This document shows, in pieces, positions 17,635 through 25,683 of a stretch of 64,000 nt of DNA. The stretch's first letter is position 1; each line of letters starts with the position of its first letter. Under the pieces are notes generated by a model, which saw only the letters and a list, made by a program, of their open reading frames with translations, searched no databases and was not told the origin of the DNA. The DNA is from Bog-756 sp963813525 (GTDB taxonomy: Bacteria; Actinomycetota; Acidimicrobiia; Acidimicrobiales; RAAP-2), in assembly GCA_963813525.1 (NCBI GenBank), contig CAWEZI010000005.1, forward strand, positions 2,356,001-2,420,000, given 5' to 3'. The translations under genes were made by a program, and so were the position numbers.

Positions 17635-18137
17635 CCTGGTCCGTGGCTGGCGGCATCGGGCGGAACACCCTCGTCGCCGGCCGATCCCCCGTTGACGCCG
17701 GCGGCCGTGGCCGCCTCTGCGCCAGCCCGTTGGGCGCCATCGATCTGCACGTAGGCCAGTCGGAGTTGGCTGAGGGCGTCTTTGAGCTGCTCCTCCGCCT
17801 CACCGAGCCGGCCTTCGAGTCCGTCGACCAGGCAACCCAAGGCATCAATGGCCAGCCGGGCCTGGGGGAGCAAGGGCGGCTGCTGGGAGAGGTAGACGGC
17901 CGACAGCTCGAAGAGGCCGTAGCAGTGGTTGGCCACCACCACCTCGACCGGTGAGTTGACCAGTTCGGCGCGCATGGCCGCCATCTGCTCGGCCAGCTCG
18001 GCTTCGTCCATGTCCTCAGCACCCGTCGGCCCCGGTCGGGATCGGGTCAGGTCGGGGTCGGCGCCCCCGCCTCCCGGACTCCCAGGGGAGTCCCGCTCGA
18101 CCGGGTGTTCGCCGTCAGGTGTCCACAAAGAGCTCAC
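17631..18137 (-). CDS. DUF1844 family protein
   Basis: 168 residues from the GTG at 18137. The helical core (about residues 60-145: LVNSPVEVVVANHCYGLFE, then LDALSQLRLAYVQ) matches DUF1844 proteins found beside infC in many actinobacteria. Function unknown. The start is supported by a -10 hexamer TAGGCT 7 nt upstream (leaderless) and by the N-terminus MSSLWTPDGEHPVE. A shorter product could begin at ATG 18011. Operon with the MFS gene. Confidence 0.75.
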   Translation of the reverse strand: MSSLWTPDGEHPVERDSPGSPGGGGADPDLTRSRPGPTGAEDMDEAELAEQMAAMRAELVNSPVEVVVANHCYGLFELSAVYLSQQPPLLPQARLAIDALGCLVDGLEGRLGEAEEQLKDALSQLRLAYVQIDGAQRAGAEAATAAGVNGGSAGDEGVPPDAASHGPG

Positions 18138-18143
18138 GACTGG

Positions 18144-18150
18144 TAGCCTA
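18144..18150. promoter_or_regulatory. Symmetric divergent -10 element between DUF1844 and infC
   Basis: The heptamer TAGCCTA reads TAGCCT on the plus strand (toward infC) and TAGGCT on the minus strand (toward DUF1844). On the minus side it lies 7 nt before the GTG start, giving a leaderless message; on the plus side it would give a leader of about 180 nt. No good -35 is visible on either side. Confidence 0.45.
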
Positions 18151-18334
18151 AAGCCTGCAAGACGAGGAAGCGGAGTCTTCAGGTGAGGCTCCCACCCGGC
18201 CACGATGAGGATTTGTGTGTGCGCCGGGTCGACGGGAGGACATGTCGGCGAAAGCCGGCCTGTCCGGCTGTGGCGCCGCTCCTCCTATGGTGATCGCGGG
18301 AGGTCCGTGATCCGAAAACAGGGAGTGAAGTCGC
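18151..18334 (+). other. Long infC leader
   Basis: About 180 nt of untranslated sequence with GC-rich potential hairpins (for example the GCCGGCCTGTCCGGC area near 18255) before the GGGAG Shine-Dalgarno at 18321-18325. infC operons are often controlled in their leader; I recognise no known family here. Confidence 0.35.
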
Positions 18335-19138
18335 ATAGCAGCCACTGCAACCACCAATGAGACCCGCATCAACGATCGGATCCGCGCCCGCGAGGTAAGG
18401 CTGGTCGACCCCGACGGGGAGCAGCTGGGAATCAAGCCCCTCCCCGAAGCGCTGGCCATCGCGCGTCAACTCGATCTGGACCTGGTCGAGGTGGCACCGG
18501 GGGCCAACCCGCCCGTCTGTCGCATCATGGACTATGGAAAGTTCAAGTTCGATGCGGCTCAGCGTGCCAAGGAGTCGAGGAGAAAGGCGGTCCACGTCGG
18601 GATCAAGGAGATGAAGTACCGCCCGAAGATCGGACCCGGTGACTTCGATACCAAGACCCGACAGGTCGCCAAGTTCCTCGAGGAGGGTCACAAGGTCAAG
18701 ATCACCATCATGTTCCGGGGTCGTGAAGTCTTCCACCCGGAGCTCGGGAAGAAGATCCTCGACCGGATCGCCGACCAGATGGACGGCATGGGCAAGCCGG
18801 AAGCGGTACCCCGTCTGGACGGTCGCAATATGGTGATGGTTCTGGCGCCGGACAAGCGGGCCAAGCAGTCGGCGGCGTCGAGGGGATCCCACGACACCAA
18901 CGGCGCCGATCCCCATGTCGGGCGACCCTCGAGGCCGGATGCGGTCGAGGCACAGCCTTCGGGAAGCGGGCCGGTGGCCGACACAGCGGCGCAGGCGGGT
19001 ACCGACACAGCGGCGGCTACGGACACAGCGGCGGTGAATGACACAGCGGCGGTGAATGACACAGCGGCGGGCAACGGAGCCCGGCCGGATGAATCGAGCC
19101 AAGGAGAGGGAGTCGGCGATGCCGAAGATGAAGACTGA
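18335..19138 (+). CDS. infC: Translation initiation factor IF-3, ATA start
   Basis: Controls initiator tRNA selection and 30S/50S dissociation. 267 residues beginning at ATA (18335), which is preceded by GGGAG at a 9-nt spacing. The next residues, AATATTNETRINDRIRA, are the classic IF-3 N-terminus. The next GTG (18491) would delete about 50 conserved residues. Rare starts such as ATT/ATA are an IF-3 hallmark and allow autoregulation. Conserved blocks: MDYGKFKF and KEMKYRPKIG. The C-terminal 75 residues are an acidic tail with DTAA repeats not found in typical IF-3. Confidence 0.92.
   Translation: MAATATTNETRINDRIRAREVRLVDPDGEQLGIKPLPEALAIARQLDLDLVEVAPGANPPVCRIMDYGKFKFDAAQRAKESRRKAVHVGIKEMKYRPKIGPGDFDTKTRQVAKFLEEGHKVKITIMFRGREVFHPELGKKILDRIADQMDGMGKPEAVPRLDGRNMVMVLAPDKRAKQSAASRGSHDTNGADPHVGRPSRPDAVEAQPSGSGPVADTAAQAGTDTAAATDTAAVNDTAAVNDTAAGNGARPDESSQGEGVGDAEDED
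18980..19068 (+). repeat. Short tandem repeat in infC encoding DTAA units
   Basis: Five copies of GACACAGCGGC begin at 18980, 19004, 19022, 19040 and 19058, the last four at an 18-bp period. They encode DTAA repeats in the disordered tail of IF-3. The period is a multiple of 3, so copy-number change would keep the frame. Confidence 0.85.
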
Positions 19139-19313
19139 CAGTGGGGCCCGGAAACGAGTCAAAGTGACCGGTTCGGGTCGGCTCCGTCGGCGCAAGGCCT
19201 TTCGCTCCCATCTGCTCGAAGGCAAGTCGAGCGTGCGCAAGAGGCGTCTGGGGCGAGAAACCGATTTCGCCAAGGGCGATGCTCGGCAAGTCAAGAGGAT
19301 GCTCGGCCTCTAG
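19119..19313 (+). CDS. rpmI: Ribosomal protein bL35
   Basis: 64-residue 50S subunit protein: MPKMKTDSGARKRVKVTGSG, then RRKAFRSHLLEGKS, very basic and full-length. AAGGAGAGGG lies about 9 nt before the ATG. It overlaps the last 20 nt of infC, giving the conserved infC-rpmI-rplT order. Confidence 0.96.
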   Translation: MPKMKTDSGARKRVKVTGSGRLRRRKAFRSHLLEGKSSVRKRRLGRETDFAKGDARQVKRMLGL

Positions 19314-19490
19314 TCAGAGAACCGCCCGCCGATCAGCGGGCGTGACGTCGACTCCACGACGTGGGTCGACGAGGACGGACGGCGGCCGAGGCCGCCGCAC
19401 CTGGGGCAGGGGACGTGGCCAGATGATCCAAGAGCCTCGTGCCGTGTCCGCCACACACATTCGAACAACCCTCACAGAAAAGGAGACCCC
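19314..19490 (+). other. 177-nt rpmI-rplT spacer
   Basis: Unusually long for this gene pair. It includes a short hairpin (arms GCCCGC and GCGGGC near 19323-19340) and ends in an AAAGGAG Shine-Dalgarno before rplT. It may carry L20-dependent control, but I recognise no known motif. Confidence 0.4.
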
Positions 19491-19877
19491 ATGGCTCGTG
19501 TAAAGCGTGCAGTACACGCCAAAAAGCACCATCGTGCCGTCCTCGAACAGGCACAGGGTTACTACGGCAACAAGAGCCGCTCATTTCGAGCCGCCAACGA
19601 GCAGGTCATGCGGTCCATGCAGTACGCCTACCGCGATCGGCGGGCCCGCAAGGGCGACTTCCGTCAGCTCTGGATCCAGCGGATCAACGCCGCCGCCCGT
19701 CTCAACGGATCGAGCTACAGCCGGTTCATCGCTGGTCTTCACCGGGCCGAGGTGGAGGTGGACCGCAAGGTCCTGGCCGACCTGGCCGTCACCGAACCCG
19801 AGGCTTTCGCCTCACTGGTACAGGTGGCCAACGAGGCCCTGGCCGGTGCCCAGGCGAAGGCCGAGGCCGGTTCCTGA
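19491..19877 (+). CDS. rplT: Ribosomal protein bL20
   Basis: 128-residue 23S-binding assembly protein of the 50S subunit. Typical N-terminus ARVKRAVHAKKHHRAVLEQA with the GYYGNKSRSFRAANEQV block, and NGSSYSRFIAGL. ATG with AAAGGAG upstream. Its TGA overlaps the apparent CTG start of the next gene as CTGA. Confidence 0.96.
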   Translation: MARVKRAVHAKKHHRAVLEQAQGYYGNKSRSFRAANEQVMRSMQYAYRDRRARKGDFRQLWIQRINAAARLNGSSYSRFIAGLHRAEVEVDRKVLADLAVTEPEAFASLVQVANEALAGAQAKAEAGS

Positions 19878-20791
19878 ACCAGGACGCGCTCACAGCGACC
19901 CATCGTCGGGTTCGTCGGCTCCGGCAGCTCCTCCGCAAGCGCAGTCTGCGCAGCTCCGAGGGGGTCGTCGTCGTGGAGGGTGCAGAGCTGCTGGCGGCAG
20001 CTTTGGCTGCCGGCGTGCCGGTCGAATCGGCGTATGTGGCTCCCGACGGTCGCACCCACCCGGCGGTGAGCGCCGTGGTGGAGCGGGCCTTCGCCTCCGG
20101 GGCCCGGGTCTTCGACCTCGCCCCGGGTGTCATCGGGCGGGTGACCGACACGGTCACGCCGCAACCGGTGGTCGCCGTGGTCGCCTTCGAGCCGGCCGCC
20201 CTGGCCGACCTGGAGGAGGCGGGAATGGTCGTGGTCTGCATCGACGTGCGCGATCCGGGCAACGTAGGCACCATGATCCGCACGGCTGACGCCGCCGGGG
20301 TCGACGCCGTCGTCTGCTGCCAGGGGACCGTCGACCCGACCAATCCGAAGACGGTTCGGGCCTCGGCCGGGTCCCTGTTCCACATACCGGTGGTGGTCGG
20401 CGGGGACGGTCCCGCCGTGGTGTCGACCCTGCAGACCGCGGGGATGCGGGTGGTGGGTGCGGACGTGCGAGGCGGGGTCGACTACACCGCCTTCGACTGG
20501 TGCCAGCGGGTCGCAGTGGTGTTCGGGAACGAAGCGTCCGGCCTCGACCCTGCCACGCGCGCCGGTCTCGACGGTGGTGTATCGATTCGGATGGAAGGAC
20601 GGGCCGAATCGCTCAATGTGAGCGTGTCGGCCGCCATTCTCAGTTTTGAAGCCTTGCGTCAGCGCCGGCAGTCGAGTGAGTGGGCCGGCGTCTCACCGGG
20701 GACAGGCGCCGTTCGCCCTACGATGCCGGAGATGCAGAGTGGGTCATCAAGCGGCGAGGAGGGGGGCAGGAGCCCGGGGGGTGTCCGGTGA
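19874..20791 (+). CDS. SpoU/TrmH-family RNA 2'-O-methyltransferase, apparent CTG start
   Basis: 305 residues: an N-terminal substrate-binding domain (EGVVVVEGAELLAAAL) and a SPOUT methyltransferase domain with DVRDPGNVGTMIRTADA, VVFGNEASGL and SLNVSVSAAILSFEALR, the three SpoU motifs. The conserved N-terminus (THRRVRRLRQLLRKRS) lies before any ATG/GTG/TTG; the only fitting initiator is CTG at 19874, overlapping the rplT stop as CTGA. Likely an rRNA or tRNA ribose methylase; position next to rplT and pheST is common. About 35 C-terminal residues after the domain are non-conserved. Confidence 0.85.
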   Translation: MNQDALTATHRRVRRLRQLLRKRSLRSSEGVVVVEGAELLAAALAAGVPVESAYVAPDGRTHPAVSAVVERAFASGARVFDLAPGVIGRVTDTVTPQPVVAVVAFEPAALADLEEAGMVVVCIDVRDPGNVGTMIRTADAAGVDAVVCCQGTVDPTNPKTVRASAGSLFHIPVVVGGDGPAVVSTLQTAGMRVVGADVRGGVDYTAFDWCQRVAVVFGNEASGLDPATRAGLDGGVSIRMEGRAESLNVSVSAAILSFEALRQRRQSSEWAGVSPGTGAVRPTMPEMQSGSSSGEEGGRSPGGVR

Positions 20792-21852
20792 CGGTTGGTC
20801 CCGACGTCGGCGCCCTGGTGGAGGAGGCCCGAGAGGCCGCTGCCGCTGCCGGCACCACCGAGGAGATCCGCCAGGTTGCCGCCTCGGTTGCCGGCAAGAA
20901 GTCACCACTGGCTCAGGCGTCGCGGGCTCTCGGCTCCCTTCCTGCCGAAGACCGCAAGAGCCTGGGCAAGCAGTTGCACGAAGCCCGTGTCGACATCGAG
21001 GAGTTGCTCGAGCGACGGCGGTCGGAGATCGCCTTCGACGAGCTGGCCCGCGAAATGGCCGAGAACCGCATAGACCTCACCGAGTTCGTGCCCCCCTCCC
21101 TACCGGCGCAACCCCTGCGAGGCCACCTCCATCTGGTGTCACAGACCCGTGACGAACTCGAGGACGTGTTCGTAGGAATGGGATTCGAAGTGGCCGAAGG
21201 GCCCGAGATCGAAACCGACTGGTTCAACTTCGGCGCCCTCAACATCCCACCCGCCCATCCGGCCCGGACCATGTGGGACACCTTCTATCTCAACCTGGGT
21301 GCTCCGGAGTCCACGCTGTTGAGAACACACACCTCGCCGGTCCAGATCCATCTCATGGAAGAGGGGGTGGTCAACGGGACACTGCCCATCCATGCCGTCA
21401 TCCCCGGCCGTTGCTACCGAAGGGACACCCCCGACGCCCGCCATCTTCCCGTGTTCCATCAGATCGAAGGACTGGTTGTCGACCGGTCCATCACCTTCGC
21501 TGATCTGGCCGGCACCATCGAGCTGTTCACCACCGCCTATTTCGGGCCCGACATCCACTCTCGCCTGCGACCCGCCTACTTTCCCTTCACCGAGCCATCG
21601 GCCGAGTACGAAGTGACCTGCACACTCTGCCGCGGCCAGGGCTGTCGGACCTGTTCCCAGACGGGGTGGATCGAGCTTGGGGGTTGCGGCATGGTCGATC
21701 CCGCCGTTTTCGCAGCTGTGGGGATCGACCCCGACGAGTGGTCGGGGTTCGCCTTCGGGTTCGGAATCGACAGATGCGCCCAGATGCGGCACCAGATCAC
21801 CGACATGCGGGCGCTGACCGAAAACGACATCCGCTTCATGCGGCAATTCTGA
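20788..21852 (+). CDS. pheS: Phenylalanyl-tRNA synthetase alpha subunit
   Basis: Charges tRNA-Phe as an alpha2-beta2 enzyme with PheT. 354 residues: N-terminal coiled coil (about 1-90), then the class II core with HPARTMWDTFY, LLRTHTSPVQIH and GRCYRRD (motif 2), and GFAFGFGIDR (motif 3). A Cys cluster (CTLCRGQGCRTCSQTGW) is kept as in many bacterial PheS. The GTG start overlaps the upstream stop as GTGA. Confidence 0.96.
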   Translation: MTVGPDVGALVEEAREAAAAAGTTEEIRQVAASVAGKKSPLAQASRALGSLPAEDRKSLGKQLHEARVDIEELLERRRSEIAFDELAREMAENRIDLTEFVPPSLPAQPLRGHLHLVSQTRDELEDVFVGMGFEVAEGPEIETDWFNFGALNIPPAHPARTMWDTFYLNLGAPESTLLRTHTSPVQIHLMEEGVVNGTLPIHAVIPGRCYRRDTPDARHLPVFHQIEGLVVDRSITFADLAGTIELFTTAYFGPDIHSRLRPAYFPFTEPSAEYEVTCTLCRGQGCRTCSQTGWIELGGCGMVDPAVFAAVGIDPDEWSGFAFGFGIDRCAQMRHQITDMRALTENDIRFMRQF

Positions 21853-21887
21853 TGTCCGATCTGACGTCCGGACTCTGAGAGGACTCG

Positions 21888-24410
21888 GTGCGCGTACCAC
21901 TGTCGTGGCTGGCTGACTTCGCCCCTCTCGAAGGGTCGCCGTCGGAGATCGCCGCCACCCTCGACGATCTGGGCTTGGTGGTGGAAGGGGTGGAATTGGT
22001 GGGGGAGGGCCTGGCCGATGTGGTGGTGGCCCGGGTTGAGAGCATCGACCCCATCGACGGTGCCGACAAGATCCGACGGATCGGCATCGACGACGGGAAT
22101 GGCCCGGTCGAGGTCGTCTGTGGAGCCTGGAACTTCGAGGTAGGTGACCGCGTCGCTCTGGCCCCGGTGGGTGCTGTCCTGCCCGGAGGCGACACCATCC
22201 GCCGTCAGAAGCTGAAGGGTGTGGCCTCCAACGGCATGTTGTGCTCGGCCGGCGAGCTGAACTTGTCCGACGACTACGAGGGGATCATGATCCTCAACGA
22301 CTACGACGGGGCGGAACCCGGCCGGCGCCTGACCGATGTGCTGTCGATCGAACCGGACGCGGTATTCGACATCGCGGTGGAAGCGAACCGTCCCGACGCC
22401 CTCAGCGTGGCCGGAGTGGCCCGCGACCTGGCCGCCCGGCTGGGCCTGCCGTTCGCCTTCCCGGTCGTCCCGACGGTGGAGGGGCGGCGAGGATTGGCAG
22501 TAGAGGACTTGGCCACGGTGGAGGTGGCCGACCGAGAGCTGTGCCCGCGCTTCAACGCACGGGTGGTGACCGAGGTTCGGCTTGCTCCCTCGCCCGACTG
22601 GTTGGCTCGACGGCTGTCGTTGGCCGGCATGCGGCCCATCAACAACGTGGTCGACGCGTCCAACTACGTGATGCTGGAGCTCGGCCAGCCCACCCACCCC
22701 TACGACCTGGACCGTCTGGCCGGTGAGGGGCTGATCGTCAGGCGGGCCCGGCCGGGTGAGACGTTGGTCACCCTGGACGGCACGGAACGCACCCTGGGCC
22801 AGCCCGGCCCAGGGCTCGACGACACCGGGCAGGACTGCCTCATCTGCGACGCCGAGGGAACGCCGGTGGGCATCGCCGGCATCATGGGGGGCGCTTCCTC
22901 CGAAATCGACGAGCGGACGACGCGGGTCTTGCTCGAGACCGCCTATTTCGAACCGATGGCCGTGGCCCGGACCTCCAAGCGCCTGGGACTGAGGACAGAG
23001 GCGTCGACGAGGTTCGAGCGTGGTTGTGACCCGCAAGGCATCGACCGCGCCGCCCTCCGTTTCTGCCAGCTTCTGGCGCTGACCGGCGGTGAGGAGATGG
23101 AGGTGGCCGAGGGATCAATCGACATCCGCGGCGAGCTACCCGCTCCGGTCGAGCTCACCGTCGGCCCGGCGAGCATCAACGCCCTGTTGGGTACTTCGCT
23201 TTCGGCCGACGCCATGGTCGACCTCCTCACGCCGCTGGGCTTCGTCGTCGAGCCAGCGGGAGCACGGGGAGAGGATGGCCTCCACGTGATCGTCCCGACC
23301 TTCCGGCCCGACATTCGGCCCGCACCCGAGGGCCGGGCCGACATCGCCGAGGAGGTGGCGAGGACGTACGGTTACCGGCGCATCGTCCGCCGCACCCCGT
23401 CGTGGCCGCAGCCGGGGCGTCTCTCGGCCTACCAGCGCGACCGCCGGCTGATCAAGGACATCCTGTGTGGCCTCGGCTGCAGCGAAGCGTGGACGGCCAC
23501 GTTCGTGTCGGAGTCCGACCAGATCCTTTCCGGTTTCGATCCTCCCTACGTGGAGGTCACCAATCCGCTGGTCGAATCGGAGCGGTACCTGCGCGCTTCG
23601 ATGGCCCCCGGTCTGATGCGAGCCCTTCTGTACAACACCGAGCGCCGACAGGGGAGCATCCGCTTGTTCGAAGTGGGATCGGTATTCCGGATGGTCGAGG
23701 ATCCGGTGGGCGATCCCGAGGACGGGCCGCCGGTGGACGAGCCCGAACACCTGAGCGCTGTCTTCGCCCTCGAAGGCGATGACGCCTGGGCGGCAGCGAC
23801 CGCTTGGCGGACCATCGCCGAAGGGTTGCGGATCAACGACTGGGTAATGGGTGACCAGCCCCACCTCGGTCCCGAGCCCCGGGTGCTCCACCCCTACCGT
23901 TCGGCCTCAGTGGCCAGCGTGGCCGTGAGGCAGACCGACGCCGGCCCGGCCGAACACCCCACCCTGGTGGGCGTGGTGGGGGAGCTCGATCCCTACCTGG
24001 TCGGACAGTTCGGTTTGCTCGGACCGGACGGTCGTCCCCGTCGGGTGGGCTGGCTCGACCTCGACCTCGGCGTCCTCCTCGACCGTGAACGAGTGCCTCG
24101 TCGATCCGAGGAGTCCCGGCCGATCAGCAGGTTCCCCTCTTCCGACATCGACCTGGCCTTCGTGGTCGATGAGCAGGTGCCGGCCGGCACGGTGGCCCGC
24201 GCCTTGCGCATCGCGGGCGGTGACCTGCTCGAGTCGGTCGACCTGTTCGACGTCTACCGGGGCCCGTCGGTGGACGACGGGTCTCGGAGCCTGGCCTTCC
24301 GGCTTCGGTTCTGTGCCCAGGATCGCACGCTGACCGACGACGAAGTGGGTGATCTCCGGACCCGATGCGTCGAGGCGGTGGCCCAGCGCCACGGGGCCCG
24401 CCTTCGTTAG
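21888..24410 (+). CDS. pheT: Phenylalanyl-tRNA synthetase beta subunit
   Basis: 840 residues with the full bacterial layout: EMAP-like tRNA-binding domain (about 40-150, with LKGVASNGMLCSAGEL), B3/B4 editing domain (about 210-390), B5, the catalytic-like domain and a C-terminal FDX-ACB anticodon-binding domain (SRFPSSDIDLAFVVDE onward). GTG start 36 nt after pheS. Confidence 0.96.
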   Translation: MRVPLSWLADFAPLEGSPSEIAATLDDLGLVVEGVELVGEGLADVVVARVESIDPIDGADKIRRIGIDDGNGPVEVVCGAWNFEVGDRVALAPVGAVLPGGDTIRRQKLKGVASNGMLCSAGELNLSDDYEGIMILNDYDGAEPGRRLTDVLSIEPDAVFDIAVEANRPDALSVAGVARDLAARLGLPFAFPVVPTVEGRRGLAVEDLATVEVADRELCPRFNARVVTEVRLAPSPDWLARRLSLAGMRPINNVVDASNYVMLELGQPTHPYDLDRLAGEGLIVRRARPGETLVTLDGTERTLGQPGPGLDDTGQDCLICDAEGTPVGIAGIMGGASSEIDERTTRVLLETAYFEPMAVARTSKRLGLRTEASTRFERGCDPQGIDRAALRFCQLLALTGGEEMEVAEGSIDIRGELPAPVELTVGPASINALLGTSLSADAMVDLLTPLGFVVEPAGARGEDGLHVIVPTFRPDIRPAPEGRADIAEEVARTYGYRRIVRRTPSWPQPGRLSAYQRDRRLIKDILCGLGCSEAWTATFVSESDQILSGFDPPYVEVTNPLVESERYLRASMAPGLMRALLYNTERRQGSIRLFEVGSVFRMVEDPVGDPEDGPPVDEPEHLSAVFALEGDDAWAAATAWRTIAEGLRINDWVMGDQPHLGPEPRVLHPYRSASVASVAVRQTDAGPAEHPTLVGVVGELDPYLVGQFGLLGPDGRPRRVGWLDLDLGVLLDRERVPRRSEESRPISRFPSSDIDLAFVVDEQVPAGTVARALRIAGGDLLESVDLFDVYRGPSVDDGSRSLAFRLRFCAQDRTLTDDEVGDLRTRCVEAVAQRHGARLR

Positions 24411-24555
24411 GCGCCGCCACCCCGCCACCCGCCACCCGCACCCCCTTGCCGGACACCCTGTTTGTCCCCCTCCTTCCCCTGTGGTCGCCTGGCCTCCACC
24501 GGCGGTAAAGGGACTCCCTGGCAAAGGGGGTTGGGTTGGCAATGGAGAGCAGTCC

Positions 24556-24610
24556 GCATATTTATGCAACCGGGCTTGCATATTAATGCAGTAGTGTGAA
24601 TATACTTGCA
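24556..24610 (+). promoter_or_regulatory. Three ARG boxes (ArgR operators) before argC
   Basis: Three AT-rich imperfect palindromes in an otherwise GC-rich 250-bp gap: GCATATTTATGC at 24556-24567, TGCATATTAATGCA at 24577-24590 and TGAATATACTTGCA at 24597-24610. Centres are 22 and 20 bp apart, about two helical turns, so ArgR hexamers could bind the same face. They resemble the TGCATA-type ARG box of E. coli and Streptomyces. argR itself lies in the operon (30007-30555), which implies autoregulation. The first part of the gap (24411-24550) shows nothing recognisable. Confidence 0.8.
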
Positions 24611-24660
24611 AAGAAAGCTCGGGGCATTCGAGGGGCGAGGAGTGAAGTGAGCGAAGAGCC

Positions 24661-25683
24661 GTGAAGGTCGGGGTGGCAGGCGCCTCGGGGTACGCCGGCG
24701 CCGAGCTCCTGCGCCTGTGCGCTTCGCATCCCGATCTCGAAGTGGTGGTGGCCACCGCCGGCGAGCACGTCGGTCAGTCGGTGGCTGTCCACACGCCCTC
24801 TCTGGCCGCCACCTTTCCCACGCTCCGGTACTCGCCGACCTCGGCATCGGAGTTGGACGGCCTCGACCTGGTGTTTCTGGCTCTGCCCCACGGTCGCTCG
24901 CAGGCGCTGGTGCCCGCCTTGTCGACGGCGGTGGGAAGGGTGGTCGATCTGGCCGCCGATTTCCGGCTGCACGACCCGGGGCTGTACCCCACCTGGTACG
25001 GAAGCGACCACCAGGCACCCGAGCTGTTGGGGCGGTTCGTGTACGGATTGCCCGAGCTCAACCGTCAGGAGCTCCAGGGGGCCGAGCTCATCGCCGTCCC
25101 CGGCTGCTACCCGACGGCGGCCATCCTGGCCCTGTCCCCGCTGGTGCGGGCTGGTGTGCTGACCGACAACCCTCCGATCATCGTCGATGCGGCCAGTGGG
25201 GTGTCCGGCGCCGGTCGGGCCTCGACCGATGCCCTCCACTTCGGCACGGTCGACGAGGATTTCGTGGCCTACGGGCTCCTCGACCACCGCCATACGCCCG
25301 AGATGGAACAGGGCCTCGGCGCCCACATCCTCTTCACGCCCCATCTGGCCCCCATGGTGCGGGGGATCCTGGCCACCTGCTACGGGCGCCCCGGGGAGGG
25401 GCGGCCGACCAGCACCGCCGAGGCCATGGCCGTGCTCCACAATGCCTACGACGGTGAGCCCTTCGTCGTGGTCACCGACGGGTCGCCGTCGACCAAGGCC
25501 ACCAGCGGGTCCAATTGTGCCCACCTGACCGTTCGGGTCGACCCCCGCACCGGCTGGGTCATGGCCATCTGTGCTATCGACAATCTGATCAAAGGGGCAG
25601 CCGGACAGGCCGTGCAGTGCGCCAATCTGGCCCTGGGCCTGGCCGAGCACACCGGCCTGCCCGTGGCCGGGGCCTACCCGTGA
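24661..25683 (+). CDS. argC: N-acetyl-gamma-glutamyl-phosphate reductase
   Basis: Third step of arginine synthesis: NADPH reduction of N-acetylglutamyl phosphate. 340 residues. N-terminal Rossmann motif GASGYAGAELLRL and the catalytic cysteine in AVPGCYPTAA. GTG start, first gene of the operon, about 50 nt after the last ARG box. The stop overlaps the argJ start as GTGA. Confidence 0.95.
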   Translation: MKVGVAGASGYAGAELLRLCASHPDLEVVVATAGEHVGQSVAVHTPSLAATFPTLRYSPTSASELDGLDLVFLALPHGRSQALVPALSTAVGRVVDLAADFRLHDPGLYPTWYGSDHQAPELLGRFVYGLPELNRQELQGAELIAVPGCYPTAAILALSPLVRAGVLTDNPPIIVDAASGVSGAGRASTDALHFGTVDEDFVAYGLLDHRHTPEMEQGLGAHILFTPHLAPMVRGILATCYGRPGEGRPTSTAEAMAVLHNAYDGEPFVVVTDGSPSTKATSGSNCAHLTVRVDPRTGWVMAICAIDNLIKGAAGQAVQCANLALGLAEHTGLPVAGAYP

